Source: a virus. Taken from it: DNA of 36,371 nucleotides. Shown here piece after piece: positions 6,857 to 14,217 of the stretch. The stretch lies in IMG/VR virus record IMGVR_UViG_3300042934_000419, positions 1 through 36,371 of that record. One strand, 5' to 3'. Numbering within the stretch: position 1 is the first letter of the stretch; each line of letters starts with the position of its first letter. The notes beneath the pieces are model-generated. The model saw only the letters and a list, made by a program, of their open reading frames with translations, ran no database searches and was not told the origin of the DNA. The position numbers and the translations under genes are program-made.

Positions 6857-7851
6857 CGATGAATCGCCTCCCGGTTTCCGCCCTGCAGCTTGGCGTCCCG
6901 GATTGCAGCCGCTTTAGCCATTAAGGCTTCATGCTCAGCTATTTGTTCTGGAGTCGGCGGAGCCAAATCATTTTGTGTAATTTCAATCGGCTGCTTACCG
7001 CTATGCCCGCCGCTGCGTCCAGCCCTATAACCTCCTGGAGGAGCGGGTTGCTTTTCCTTTGTCCAAGGTTCATCTATACCCTCAGACTTCCACCGGTTTA
7101 AAATGGCCCGGACATAGCTAAGATTCCTTTTACCTGCGATGACAGATGCCTTCATTGCTTCGCATACCCATTTCTCGGAAAAGTCGGATATGAAATCATT
7201 GAGCTGATCGGATATCACTGAGCTTATGGTCCCAAATCCTTCGGCTTCAAACATCCGGAACGGATTAGCTATCGGCAGTGCTGCCAGCTCTTCTTGTGGT
7301 TTAATTTCTTTTTCTCTTTCTATTTCATTTACTTTACTTTCCTTTACTTTACTTTGTGTACTTTCTGCTGACGCGTTGCTTACCTTATCTGGATTAATGT
7401 AGACATTAACTCTATTTCCGTTAACATCTACCTCATGGATAGGGCTACACACCTTCGCGGCCTCTTGGAGATCGATCAACACATATTCACGAGTAAATGT
7501 TGTCATCTTCCTGCGTTTTGACGCTTCAATATATCTTTTCTGGAAGCCTTTTGAGGTCAATACATGATATTTTTGATAAACGGTGTCGTGGAAAAACCCC
7601 CACCTCAGGCACTCGTTTACAACCTCATTTATGGTGTTAACGTCAACATTAATCCGGTTACCGAATACATATTGCTCACGTTCTCCCCATGGATAGAAAT
7701 ATCCGGTCCTGTAGATCTCGGACATCAATTTTACGATAATCCCCAGACCTTGCATGCCGAATTTATTGACCGGGACGACTAATTTGTCGTCCTGATCAAA
7801 GTCGATGTCCAAAGGGAAATAGTCCAGCCCCTCTTTAATAGGTCTTGCCAT
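6853..7851 (-). CDS. DnaD-like replication initiation protein
   Basis: A 332-residue protein with two domains. Residues 1-110 form the DUF4373/Lin1244-like N-terminal domain (ARPIKEGLDYFPLDIDFDQD, then DDKLVVPVNKFGMQGLGI). Residues about 200-265 are a DnaD domain (FRMFEAEGFGTISS through YVRAILNRWKSEGI). The linker contains a repetitive lysine-rich stretch encoded by short DNA repeats at 7328-7355. Such proteins start phage replication by remodelling origin DNA and recruiting the host helicase loader. ATG 7851 has AGGTGGGG just upstream. Confidence 0.85.
   Translation of the reverse strand: MARPIKEGLDYFPLDIDFDQDDKLVVPVNKFGMQGLGIIVKLMSEIYRTGYFYPWGEREQYVFGNRINVDVNTINEVVNECLRWGFFHDTVYQKYHVLTSKGFQKRYIEASKRRKMTTFTREYVLIDLQEAAKVCSPIHEVDVNGNRVNVYINPDKVSNASAESTQSKVKESKVNEIEREKEIKPQEELAALPIANPFRMFEAEGFGTISSVISDQLNDFISDFSEKWVCEAMKASVIAGKRNLSYVRAILNRWKSEGIDEPWTKEKQPAPPGGYRAGRSGGHSGKQPIEITQNDLAPPTPEQIAEHEALMAKAAAIRDAKLQGGNREAIHR
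7328..7355. repeat. tandem 13-bp repeat inside initiator gene (possible origin)
   Basis: TTTACTTTACTTT occurs at 7328-7340 and again at 7343-7355, within a pyrimidine-rich AT-biased tract (about 7300-7365) in the linker of the DnaD-like gene. Phage origins often lie inside the initiator gene as short iterons in such linkers. Function here is inference. Confidence 0.45.
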
Positions 7852-7860
7852 GTTCCCCAC

Positions 7861-8202
7861 CTACTCTTGGTTGTTTTCGTATAGAGTTTTGCGGTAATTC
7901 TCTGCCCACTGCTTCCCACCGGCAGTATAATCAACGTAATGGTGGCATGTACCGCTGTTTACGCTGGGCCCACAGAGCATAGCAACGTCATTAACGGTGG
8001 TTCTGCCCTCAATCTGCCAACGGCGCACCAGGTGTGCACACTGCAGCCCCTCCGGACTCCCGCAGCGCTCGCAGCAGCCGCCGGATCTCTCCAGCGCCGC
8101 CGCGTACACTTCCTTGCTGATCGCTCCTCGCTGCTTGGCAGTGGGCCTATTACGCTTTGTTTTCTTTGGTTTCGGCACAGGGTCAAACCCAAAGTTAACC
8201 AC
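7861..8202 (-). CDS. HNH-type nuclease, early region
   Basis: A protein of about 113 residues with a zinc-binding HNH-like core: CCERCGSPEGLQCAHLV, then NDVAMLCGPSVNSGTCHH. The N-terminus is basic (KPKKTKRNRPTAKQRG). The frame stays open up to 8259, but the first 19 codons overlap the preceding Cys-rich gene; I chose GTG 8202 (GTG 8211 is also possible). It stops 9 bases before the initiator ATG. HNH proteins in this slot may act in recombination or junction processing, but the substrate is unknown. Confidence 0.75.
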   Translation of the reverse strand: MVNFGFDPVPKPKKTKRNRPTAKQRGAISKEVYAAALERSGGCCERCGSPEGLQCAHLVRRWQIEGRTTVNDVAMLCGPSVNSGTCHHYVDYTAGGKQWAENYRKTLYENNQE

Positions 8203-8362
8203 GACGAGCACCGCCAAACATGTAATGATTGAGACATGTATAATTGCAGCAGAGCGCATTTCCGTAGCGAACGGCCGGCTGCCCGGCCAGGATTACCCGG
8301 CGGCAGTACTTGTCCGCGCATGTACCGACGATGACGAATTTTTCCTTATCAGCAGATTTCAT
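8195..8362 (-). CDS. 55-residue Cys-rich protein
   Basis: A small protein beginning MKSADKEKFVIVGTCADKYC. TGGAGGA lies before ATG 8362. Cysteines at CADKYC and CCNYTC resemble a zinc ribbon. The open frame reaches up to 8569, but no good start is seen before 8362 and the upstream part overlaps another gene. It overlaps the HNH start by 8 bases. Confidence 0.6.
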   Translation of the reverse strand: MKSADKEKFVIVGTCADKYCRRVILAGQPAVRYGNALCCNYTCLNHYMFGGARRG

Positions 8363-8465
8363 TGCTTTTTCCTCCAATCCCTGATAAACTGACCGTAATT
8401 TAATTTTTCTAATGCTACAGTCCGCGGCTCCTACCCCGTCGGGCTGTTTTTCGTTTGTCCACAGA

Positions 8466-8474
8466 TTATCCACA
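8466..8474. promoter_or_regulatory. DnaA-box-like sequence TTATCCACA
   Basis: An exact match to the bacterial DnaA box, with a near-match TTGTCCACA a few bases before it, overlapping the stop of the 59-residue gene. A second exact copy is at 15437-15445. It may be chance or a host-factor binding site near the replication genes. Confidence 0.3.
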
Positions 8475-8645
8475 GTTTGCGGCAATCTCGGCCGGGCTGC
8501 TCCAGATTGTGAGGAGCTCGTCCCGGTAGTGCCGGAACATCTGAATAGCATGCTGCTCATTCGTTTCATCTCCTCGAAGTTTGGCGTCCTTGCTGGCCTC
8601 CAGCCAATAGCGCATTTGATACCGGCATTCTTTAGCGTTTTTCAT
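8466..8645 (-). CDS. 59-residue hypothetical protein
   Basis: Begins MKNAKECRYQMRYWLEASKD with TTAGGAGGGAA before ATG 8645; ends SPAEIAANCG. It is mostly helical, rich in Arg, Glu and Trp. Spacing to the Rha gene (12 bases) fits an operon. Function is unknown. Confidence 0.65.
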   Translation of the reverse strand: MKNAKECRYQMRYWLEASKDAKLRGDETNEQHAIQMFRHYRDELLTIWSSPAEIAANCG

Positions 8646-8656
8646 GCCCTTCCCTC

Positions 8657-9388
8657 CTAATGCATCGTGCCAATGCTCAATTCTTTGACGACCGTTGTAA
8701 AAATTTCTTTGAGTCTTGGTTCAGACTCGATGATGTCTAATTTGTTTGCTGCGTTTATCTTGCTTTTTGTGGCACCGGAAGCTTTAAGACGATCCCTAAG
8801 ATTGTCCAGCCTGGTTTCAAGCCGGCAGTGAGCACGCTCCTCGAATATCTGGTAACAAAGGTTCCAAATTTCTTGATAGTCTTTTCCACGACGGTATCCA
8901 GCAGTTTTGATCATCCCCGTCATTTTGCTACGCCAGTCCTCATCCCTCGAAAGAAATGTATCCTTGATGGCTTTTACTGCCTCAGCTGCCTTGTTAGTCC
9001 GATCTTCCAGGATGCCAACACGCTGCCGCACATCCTTCATGGCCTGCGCCTGCATGATAATCAGATCCTCCACACTGTTCGGCTGCAGTTGCTGCCGCAT
9101 GCGATCAAATGCAGTGATGTACCTTTCCTTGAACTCCATAGCTTGAGGTCCGGTGTACCCCATGACCAGCAAAGCAAATCCTTGTTCTGTCATGAGATAT
9201 TTAGGGGTCTGCCTTCCTTGCCCGTTGATATAATCCGACTGCACGAAATGGTGCACCCGAAAATCTTCGCTACAAGCGAGCTCCCGAATATCTTGCATCA
9301 CCCGACGATGCTCTTTGCCGAATGCCTCTGCCACCGTCAAGCTATCTGTTACCGGACGCCCGCCATCAAGAAAAACCAGCTGATTCAT
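8657..9388 (-). CDS. Rha-family phage regulatory protein with ORF6C-like domain
   Basis: A 243-residue protein. Residues 1-100 are a Rha/pRha domain (VTDSLTVAEAFGKEHRRVMQ, HFVQSDYINGQGRQTPKYLM, FALLVMGYTGPQAMEFKERY). The C-terminal half resembles ORF6C (LCYQIFEERAHCRLETRLDN). Rha proteins act as phage regulators or antirepressor-like factors during lytic growth. ATG 9388 has GAGGAG upstream and overlaps the stop of the preceding small gene (ATGA). An upstream extension to 9487 is open but unlikely. Confidence 0.88.
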   Translation of the reverse strand: MNQLVFLDGGRPVTDSLTVAEAFGKEHRRVMQDIRELACSEDFRVHHFVQSDYINGQGRQTPKYLMTEQGFALLVMGYTGPQAMEFKERYITAFDRMRQQLQPNSVEDLIIMQAQAMKDVRQRVGILEDRTNKAAEAVKAIKDTFLSRDEDWRSKMTGMIKTAGYRRGKDYQEIWNLCYQIFEERAHCRLETRLDNLRDRLKASGATKSKINAANKLDIIESEPRLKEIFTTVVKELSIGTMH

Positions 9389-9558
9389 GGTGTATCTCCT
9401 CTCTGCATTTTCATCAATTTGCGGTATAACCGCTGATACAGGCTTTTCCTTCTGACCCAACCCGGGTCCCCATATTCCCTGCACCATGGGCCTTTAAATT
9501 CAATCTCTACTCCCAACGTTGCAGCATGTTCCAATATGGTTCGGTCAATCCGATCCAT
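9385..9558 (-). CDS. 57-residue hypothetical protein
   Basis: A basic small protein beginning MDRIDRTILEHAATLGVEIE. AAAGGAGA precedes ATG 9558. Its TGA overlaps the Rha start codon, so the two are translationally coupled. Its start region is divergent from the plus-strand gene at 9642. Function is unknown. Confidence 0.65.
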   Translation of the reverse strand: MDRIDRTILEHAATLGVEIEFKGPWCREYGDPGWVRRKSLYQRLYRKLMKMQRGDTP

Positions 9559-9641
9559 GACGTATCTCCTTTCCAAAGCTTCTCTTTCACCCTAAAATGG
9601 AGTTTTCCAGACTGCCATTTGCTTATGAAGGGGGTGAAAGA

Positions 9642-10028
9642 TTGAAACTAAACAAGGAATGTATGCGAGAACTATTGCTTGCCATTGAATCCTTGGAATA
9701 CATGTATTACTTCAATGCAGACGATGCCCGGCAAGAACCATTTGATAAATACGAATTCTACGAAGTTGTCTATGCCGGTGAAAAACTGATTGAGGCTAAT
9801 TACATCAAGGGGAAGATCACTCATGCAGACAACGATGTCTATAATGTCATGTTCCAGTCCTTGACTTGGGAAGGGCACCAGTTCCTTGACAATATTCGAG
9901 ATGACGGCGTTTGGAAGAAAACAAAATCCATTACATCCAAATTCACCAGCGTATCAGTCTCTATGTTGTCAAGCATTGCGGCTTCCGTAATATCTAAAAT
10001 GATTTCTCAGGAGTTGGGATTGAAGTAG
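9642..10028 (+). CDS. DUF2513 family protein, lone plus-strand gene in the early region
   Basis: A 128-residue protein (start read as Met, then KLNKECMRELLLAIESLEY; later NVMFQSLTWEGHQFLDNIRD) of the DUF2513 family found in many prophages. The TTG at 9642 has AAGGGGGTG upstream; an ATG at 9597 is open but lacks a ribosome site. The C-terminus (about 100-125) is Ser-rich and mildly hydrophobic. It is transcribed against the surrounding early operon and overlaps the end of the 9994-10257 gene by 35 bp, the usual look of a gene expressed from the prophage. Its exact role is unknown. Confidence 0.8.
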   Translation: MKLNKECMRELLLAIESLEYMYYFNADDARQEPFDKYEFYEVVYAGEKLIEANYIKGKITHADNDVYNVMFQSLTWEGHQFLDNIRDDGVWKKTKSITSKFTSVSVSMLSSIAASVISKMISQELGLK

Positions 10029-10257
10029 GGTACCTCCGGAGAAACTGTCTTACTGCTTGCAGAAATTCCTCGTGTTTCTGCGATTCTGTGTCGTTGGAGA
10101 TCATCCTAACCTCGATTGTGATGCTGCTCTCGCCATTTTCGAGAATGGTTCCAGCTACTTTTTGAGCTATTTTGTAAGAGTGCAGATATACCTTTACTTT
10201 GCGGGTCGCCTTTTGGTTGGCGGCCTTTTTCTTTTGGATCAGCCGTCTGTTCAGCAC
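9994..10257 (-). CDS. hypothetical protein with LNRRL/KKKAA N-terminus (copy 2)
   Basis: An 87-residue protein starting at GTG 10257 (GGGAGGAGG 8 bases upstream) with (M)LNRRLIQKKKAANQK. The N-terminus matches that of the next gene upstream at protein and DNA level; the rest differs. Its 3' end overlaps the plus-strand DUF2513 gene by 35 bp. Function is unknown. Confidence 0.65.
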   Translation of the reverse strand: MLNRRLIQKKKAANQKATRKVKVYLHSYKIAQKVAGTILENGESSITIEVRMISNDTESQKHEEFLQAVRQFLRRYPTSIPTPEKSF

Positions 10258-10322
10258 TGTAGATGCCTCCTCCCTTTTGCAGTGACGAATATCGTCGTGA
10301 CAAATGTGGGTATCGTCCGAAA

Positions 10323-10607
10323 TTAGGACGAAGACTTTCCGATGAGCGCCTTTAATTTTTGAGAGAATCGAATATAAATCAATTTGTGAAATATTCTTTC
10401 GATTTCTGTACCATCGCGTTTAGCTAACCCGTAATCCCAAAGGCTTCTGTACAGTGAATGACCAGAATCAATTGCGGATTGCAGCCACTTTTCTGATTCT
10501 TGCTCGATGTACGAAACAATGTTCTGGTTAACATCAGGAAGAGCAATCTTCACAACTGCCGCCGGCTTAGCGGCTTTTTTCTTTGCCTGTAAACGTCTAT
10601 TCAGCAC
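10323..10607 (-). CDS. hypothetical protein with LNRRL/KKKAA N-terminus (copy 1)
   Basis: A 94-residue protein starting at GTG 10607 (GGAGGTG 6 bases upstream) with (M)LNRRLQAKKKAAKPA. The first 15 residues resemble the downstream neighbour (9994-10257) while the bodies differ (here NIVSYIEQESEKWLQSAIDS). It overlaps the upstream gene by 11 bases. Function is unknown. Confidence 0.65.
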   Translation of the reverse strand: MLNRRLQAKKKAAKPAAVVKIALPDVNQNIVSYIEQESEKWLQSAIDSGHSLYRSLWDYGLAKRDGTEIERIFHKLIYIRFSQKLKALIGKSSS

Positions 10608-10881
10608 CTTCTGCACCTCCCTCCAGCGATGTAATGAACCGGACCTCAACATCATCAATGATCGCCTGCATCTGCTTGTCCCCGGCGTGATGCCGGCGAA
10701 ACATGGCTATGATCTGCCGGAGCAGATCCGGCGGCGCCCCGGCATCCAGGCAGGATTGCATGGTCACCTGAATGTTATAAGCGTCAACGCTCTGCCGCAG
10801 GTACTTCCGGCTGCCCCAACTGCTGTTTATTAGCCGGCGCTGGGATTCATGGATTGCAGCGTTATCTGGCTTCTTGTCCAC
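10597..10881 (-). CDS. hypothetical phage protein
   Basis: A 94-residue protein starting at GTG 10881 (GGAAGGGAG upstream) with MDKKPDNAAIHESQRRLINS. Helical, acidic C-terminus (LEGGAEGAE). Second or third gene of the early operon after the Xis-like gene. Function is unknown. Confidence 0.65.
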   Translation of the reverse strand: MDKKPDNAAIHESQRRLINSSWGSRKYLRQSVDAYNIQVTMQSCLDAGAPPDLLRQIIAMFRRHHAGDKQMQAIIDDVEVRFITSLEGGAEGAE

Positions 10882-10941
10882 GGCCTTACTCCCTTCCAGG
10901 TATAAAACCCTATGATCTGGTTATGATGGCTGTTGGAAGGG

Positions 10942-11145
10942 CTACACCGTAGAACTACAGCTCGCCCTCTCCTGTTCAGCTATCCAAGCAATGAATGAAT
11001 CCTTGCGGAGCCTCCAAGTGCCATTGAGCTTGATCCCTGGCATCTTATTGGTCCTGCACCAGCTATAAATTGTGCTGCGCGATACCCCCAAATATCCTCC
11101 AGCCTGGTCAGCTGTCAGTAGATCCGGCATATTCTCAAGCTCCAT
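10942..11145 (-). CDS. xis: excisionase-like HTH protein
   Basis: A 67-residue protein with a MerR-like/HTH_17 winged helix: LLTADQAGGYLGVSRSTIYS, then NKMPGIKLNGTWRLRKDSFI. This is typical of phage excisionases and small DNA-binding proteins. It starts with GAGGTG upstream and overlaps the Cro-like gene by 11 bases, so it is expressed in the early operon when the prophage is induced. Excision with the integrase at 12503-13705 is the likely role; a purely regulatory role is possible. Confidence 0.75.
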   Translation of the reverse strand: MELENMPDLLTADQAGGYLGVSRSTIYSWCRTNKMPGIKLNGTWRLRKDSFIAWIAEQERASCSSTV

Positions 11146-11377
11146 TACTACTCACCTCGTGTCCATTAGTTTTTTCTTGCTCCGACGAATCGAATAAATA
11201 ATCAACCGTGCTCTCTGGGAAAAATGCATCTTTTATTGCAAATGCTTCATCGACATGCATTCTATATTTCCCGTTGATCTTATCGCCAATGGTGGATCGT
11301 CTTTTTTTTAAAGTCTTGGCGATATCAGTTACTGTGACATTCTTCTTGAACATCTCGACTCGAAGATTGCTGTACAC
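11135..11377 (-). CDS. cro: Cro-like XRE regulator
   Basis: An 80-residue helix-turn-helix protein starting (M)YSNLRVEMFKKNVTVTDIAK, the usual look of phage Cro/antagonist repressors. GTG 11377 is preceded by AGGAGGGAG; a longer frame to 11497 runs through the promoter and is rejected. It is first in the early operon and divergent from the CI-like repressor, with the promoter at 11426-11454. It probably represses the opposing promoter during lytic entry. Confidence 0.8.
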   Translation of the reverse strand: MYSNLRVEMFKKNVTVTDIAKTLKKRRSTIGDKINGKYRMHVDEAFAIKDAFFPESTVDYLFDSSEQEKTNGHEVSSNGA

Positions 11378-11425
11378 CCTGCTCCCTCCTCTCTTGATGA
11401 ACGCAATTTCGTTTGCGATGACTTG

Positions 11426-11454
11426 ACTATAAACGAAATAGCGGTCACCGTCAA
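11426..11454 (-). promoter_or_regulatory. early (PR-type) promoter
   Basis: On the minus strand TTGACG (11454-11449), a 17-base spacer and TATAGT (11431-11426) form a good sigma-A promoter for cro-xis and the early operon. TTCGTT/AACGAA half-sites, like those of the palindrome at 11534-11551, lie inside the spacer and on both sides, as expected for repressor control. Confidence 0.7.
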
Positions 11455-11497
11455 TCAAATTTTCGTTCTCTTGATCAATATTTCGTTCATAAAACAC

Positions 11498-11526
11498 TTT
11501 ACAACTATATATTTCTCATGTATCAT
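11498..11526 (+). promoter_or_regulatory. repressor (PRM-type) promoter
   Basis: TTTACA (11498-11503), a 17-base spacer and TATCAT (11521-11526) on the plus strand point at the CI-like gene. A TTTCGTTCAT half-operator lies just upstream of the -35, and the 18-bp palindrome lies just downstream of the start point. Confidence 0.65.
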
Positions 11527-11533
11527 GGTTTCA

Positions 11534-11551
11534 TGAACGAAAAATCGTTCA
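11534..11551. promoter_or_regulatory. repressor operator, perfect 18-bp palindrome
   Basis: TGAACGA-AAAA-TCGTTCA is a perfect inverted repeat immediately downstream of the repressor promoter. Related half-sites (GAACGAAA, AAACGAAA, and AACG/CGTT at 11400-11413) recur through 11398-11490. It is the natural binding site for the CI- and/or Cro-like proteins, suggesting autorepression. Confidence 0.7.
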
Positions 11552-11579
11552 CAAATAATCTGAAGGGTGAGTATGAAAA

Positions 11580-11927
11580 TTGGAAAGAGCTAAAATTTTA
11601 GTCCGACTAATTAAAGAAAAAGGCTATCCAAGTAATAGAGCCTTTGCTGAAGAGATAGGCATTCCCCCTACTACTCTTCAATCCATGCTATCCCGAGGAA
11701 TCGGAAAGGCCTCAGTCGATAATGTAATTAAAATATGCCGTGCTTTGGGGATTACTGTAGATGAACTGCAAGAAATGTCTAAGAAAAGCGAAGAAGAGAG
11801 TCTTGCCGAAATTCAAACTATAGCTGCACATCATGACGGTTATGAATGGACTGAGGAAGAATTACAGGAGATTGAAAATTTCAAAAAATATGTCCGTTCT
11901 AGAAATAATCACGATACTAACAAGTAA
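11580..11927 (+). CDS. CI-like XRE repressor (short, ImmR-type)
   Basis: A 115-residue repressor with an N-terminal XRE helix-turn-helix (NRAFAEEIGIPPTTLQSMLS, then NVIKICRALGITVDELQEM) and an acidic C-terminal tail. There is no LexA-type autocleavage domain, and an ImmA-like protease gene follows, so induction probably works by proteolysis as in ICEBs1 or phi105-like systems. The TTG at 11580 is the first in-frame start after a stop at 11574-11576. An ATG at 11573 opens a separate 6-codon frame (MKIGKS) that overlaps this start. Confidence 0.85.
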   Translation: MERAKILVRLIKEKGYPSNRAFAEEIGIPPTTLQSMLSRGIGKASVDNVIKICRALGITVDELQEMSKKSEEESLAEIQTIAAHHDGYEWTEEELQEIENFKKYVRSRNNHDTNK

Positions 11928-11947
11928 CTGCTATCAGGAGTGGTGTT

Positions 11948-12418
11948 ATGCTTTATGATCTATTGCTGCAAAAAGCCAATCAGATGCTAGTAGAGGTCAT
12001 AGAGCGACCCTTGAAAGGCAAGCTAAAAGGGATATACGCTGATGGGGTGATTTGCATTGATAGTAGAATCGAGACAAGAACAGAGAAAGCATGCAAATTA
12101 GCAGAGGAGATCGGGCACCATGAAACAAGCTCTGGTGACATAATCCTTCAAGAATCCATCATTAGTCGGAAACAAGAAAAAAGGGCTAGAAATTGGGGTT
12201 ACGAAGAATTGGTTCCATTATCCGCCTTTCTTATTGGTCACGAAGCGGGAGTTCGTAACATCTATGAGTTTGCAGAATTGCTTGGTGTAACTGATGAATT
12301 CCTAATAAACGCAATTGATCATTACTGGGAAGTTTACGGGACATGCACTTTATATAAACATCAGAATGACGAATACATAATTTACTTCGATCCTATCGCA
12401 GTAATTAAAATATTTTAA
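11948..12418 (+). CDS. ImmA/IrrE-family metallopeptidase
   Basis: A 156-residue protein with the zinc-protease-like motif LAEEIGHHETSSGDI (the family's H-E-x-x-H region in its common EEIGHH form). It is next to the CI-like repressor, the standard ImmR-ImmA pairing. The role by family is to cleave or inactivate the repressor to allow prophage induction. AGGAG precedes the ATG, 20 bases after the repressor stop. Confidence 0.83.
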   Translation: MLYDLLLQKANQMLVEVIERPLKGKLKGIYADGVICIDSRIETRTEKACKLAEEIGHHETSSGDIILQESIISRKQEKRARNWGYEELVPLSAFLIGHEAGVRNIYEFAELLGVTDEFLINAIDHYWEVYGTCTLYKHQNDEYIIYFDPIAVIKIF

Positions 12419-12466
12419 TGACCTACGAAAATTAGCCGCGTGGTGCGGCTTAACATACCCCATAAA

Positions 12467-12480
12467 AGAACATACGTTCC
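12467..12480. promoter_or_regulatory. LexA (SOS)-type box before integrase
   Basis: AGAACATACGTTCC matches the Gram-positive LexA/DinR consensus CGAACRNRYGTTYC at 13 of 14 positions, with perfect GAAC-N4-GTTC. It lies directly before the integrase ribosome site (GGAAAGGAGG). LexA binding here could link the integrase to DNA damage. Function is inferred. Confidence 0.5.
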
Positions 12481-12502
12481 GGAAAGGAGGTGAATTAAAG
12501 AG

Positions 12503-13705
12503 ATGGGAAGAAATTCAAAAAAGGAAGTTAAGTATCCTGGTGTTCGCGAAAAAAATGGACGCTTCACCTACCGATATAGTGTTTCTATTCCTGGAGAAAA
12601 GGGAAGAAAGCAAAAAGAAACACCGTCTTTCCCTACTGCCAAAGAGGCGTTTGAAGCTGGGGTAAAAATAAAAGCACAACTTTTAAACGGAACTTATATC
12701 GAGGAGAAAGACATCATTTTTGATGATTTCGCTGCTGAGTGGCTCAAAATGTATGAAGCTACAGGCAAAGTAAAGAATACCACTGTTGATATTCGAATGA
12801 GAGAATTGAGAAAGTGCAAGAAGTATTTTGGTCATAGGAAAATAGGCGATATCACTAAACGCGATTATCAAATGATGCTGGATGATCAAAAGAAGCAAGA
12901 GTATTCCATAAATTCAATCAAGTTATTACATTCAGCATGTTCTCTTGTCTTCAAAAAAGCTGTTGAACTAGAGATGATAAAATCTGATCCTACTTCAGGA
13001 GTCCAGATGCCGTCATACCAAACTACCGTTCATGATTTAGAAAACAGAACAGAAATTCCTAAATACATGGAAAAGGAGGAATTAGCGCGTTTTCTTAATT
13101 CGGTAAAGACTATCGGGGATAGGCAAGACTATAATATGTTTTTCCTCATCGCCTATACTGGAATGAGAATCGGGGAAATGAATGCTTTAAACAAAAACAA
13201 AGATATTAATCGACAGGAAAAGTATATTTCAATAACAAAAACCCTGTATATTAAGAAAAAGATAAAGGAGTACATCATTAACACCCCGAAAACTAAAGCA
13301 TCTCGTCGAGAAATTGACGTCACGGACAGTGTAATAAAAGTCGTCGATGATCAAATCGCTTGGCTCAATGAATATAAGATGGCACACCGGAAGACATTTT
13401 ATGATGGTGGATTCCTCTTTATTAATACCAGAAGAAATAAAGGTTACCCAGAGGCACAGTCCAACATAACCACCAGAATGAAAACTTACCTTCAGCATGC
13501 AGGCCTACCATCAACACTGACACCGCACAGTTTACGTCACACTCATGTTTCATTATTGGCTGAGATCGGGGTTGATATAGAGACCATCCAGAAACGGATG
13601 GGCCACAGCAGTGATGAAGTAACCCGGCTCATCTATCTTCACGTCACTAAAAAAAGACGAAAAGAAGCTCCTGAAAAATTCGATTTGCTTATGAGTGAAT
13701 TATAG
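12503..13705 (+). CDS. int: phage integrase, tyrosine recombinase family
   Basis: A 400-residue integrase. An N-terminal AP2-like arm-binding domain (KYPGVREKNGRFTYRYSVSI) is followed by a SAM-like core-binding domain (about 70-170) and a catalytic domain. Catalytic residues visible are R222 (AYTGMRIGE), H342 and R345 (TPHSLRHTH), H368 (KRMGHSS) and the nucleophile Y378 (RLIYLHV). GGAAAGGAGGTGA precedes the ATG. It completes the plus-strand lysogeny block and is followed by the probable attachment region. Confidence 0.92.
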   Translation: MGRNSKKEVKYPGVREKNGRFTYRYSVSIPGEKGRKQKETPSFPTAKEAFEAGVKIKAQLLNGTYIEEKDIIFDDFAAEWLKMYEATGKVKNTTVDIRMRELRKCKKYFGHRKIGDITKRDYQMMLDDQKKQEYSINSIKLLHSACSLVFKKAVELEMIKSDPTSGVQMPSYQTTVHDLENRTEIPKYMEKEELARFLNSVKTIGDRQDYNMFFLIAYTGMRIGEMNALNKNKDINRQEKYISITKTLYIKKKIKEYIINTPKTKASRREIDVTDSVIKVVDDQIAWLNEYKMAHRKTFYDGGFLFINTRRNKGYPEAQSNITTRMKTYLQHAGLPSTLTPHSLRHTHVSLLAEIGVDIETIQKRMGHSSDEVTRLIYLHVTKKRRKEAPEKFDLLMSEL

Positions 13706-13959
13706 TGTGGGTAATCCGTGGGGAATTTAGCACAAAATCGTTGATACTACGCGTATTATAGCGCATTTCGGTCTTACTCTAACTTGGTCGTATTTATTAT
13801 TTTTGTTATTTTGATCGTATATTTTACTGATTTAGATCGCAGATATAGGTGATTTTTCAAGATGATAAGTATTTAATTATTATCGTTGTGGGGAATGTGT
13901 GGGGAATAAAAAGCAGGCCTTAATCCTCTTGGTCGAGAGAGGTGCAGGCCTGCGCAAAT
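13706..13959. other. non-coding region after integrase: probable attP with GTGGGGAAT repeats
   Basis: A 254-bp AT-rich gap after int. GTGGGGAAT occurs three times, at 13718-13726, 13888-13896 and 13899-13907, all in the same orientation, with a degenerate copy at 13707. Directly repeated short motifs flanking an AT-rich core directly after int are the usual look of arm-type integrase sites in attP. The core itself cannot be defined without the host junction. Confidence 0.55.
13913..13953. terminator. long hairpin between int and the convergent small gene
   Basis: GCAGGCCT (13913-13920) pairs with AGGCCTGC (13946-13953), with an inner CCTCT/AGAGG stem. It lies between the ends of the convergent integrase and 13960-14148 genes, so a bidirectional terminator is likely. 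The T-runs are weak. It could instead be part of attP. Confidence 0.5.
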
Positions 13960-14148
13960 TCATTTTAGTATAAGGTCAGATTGCAAACGATTTTCTAGTT
14001 CAATTACCTCGGAGATAATAGATAATACATCACCAGCCGCTTCATTCTTTGTACAAAGATTTTCTTGGGTTAATTGCCAATGAACGTCCATAAGTTTTGA
14101 TTTTATTTTTGCAATACTGGATAAATCATTCATGTTGGCTTCTCGCAT
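13960..14148 (-). CDS. 62-residue hypothetical protein
   Basis: A small helical acidic protein (MREANMNDLSSIAKIKSKLM...) with AAGGAGGG upstream of ATG 14148. It is divergent from the XRE gene at 14218, sharing a short control region. Function is unknown. Confidence 0.6.
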   Translation of the reverse strand: MREANMNDLSSIAKIKSKLMDVHWQLTQENLCTKNEAAGDVLSIISEVIELENRLQSDLILK

Positions 14149-14217
14149 TGTCCCATGCCCTCCTTGATGTGTTATAATTCGCTCGTTATCACCCTTTCAT
14201 AAAGGAGTATGGCGGCG

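Noticed and set aside
8828-9436. 202-codon plus-strand frame opposite Rha
   Set aside because: Shadow; Rha motifs on the minus strand are clear.
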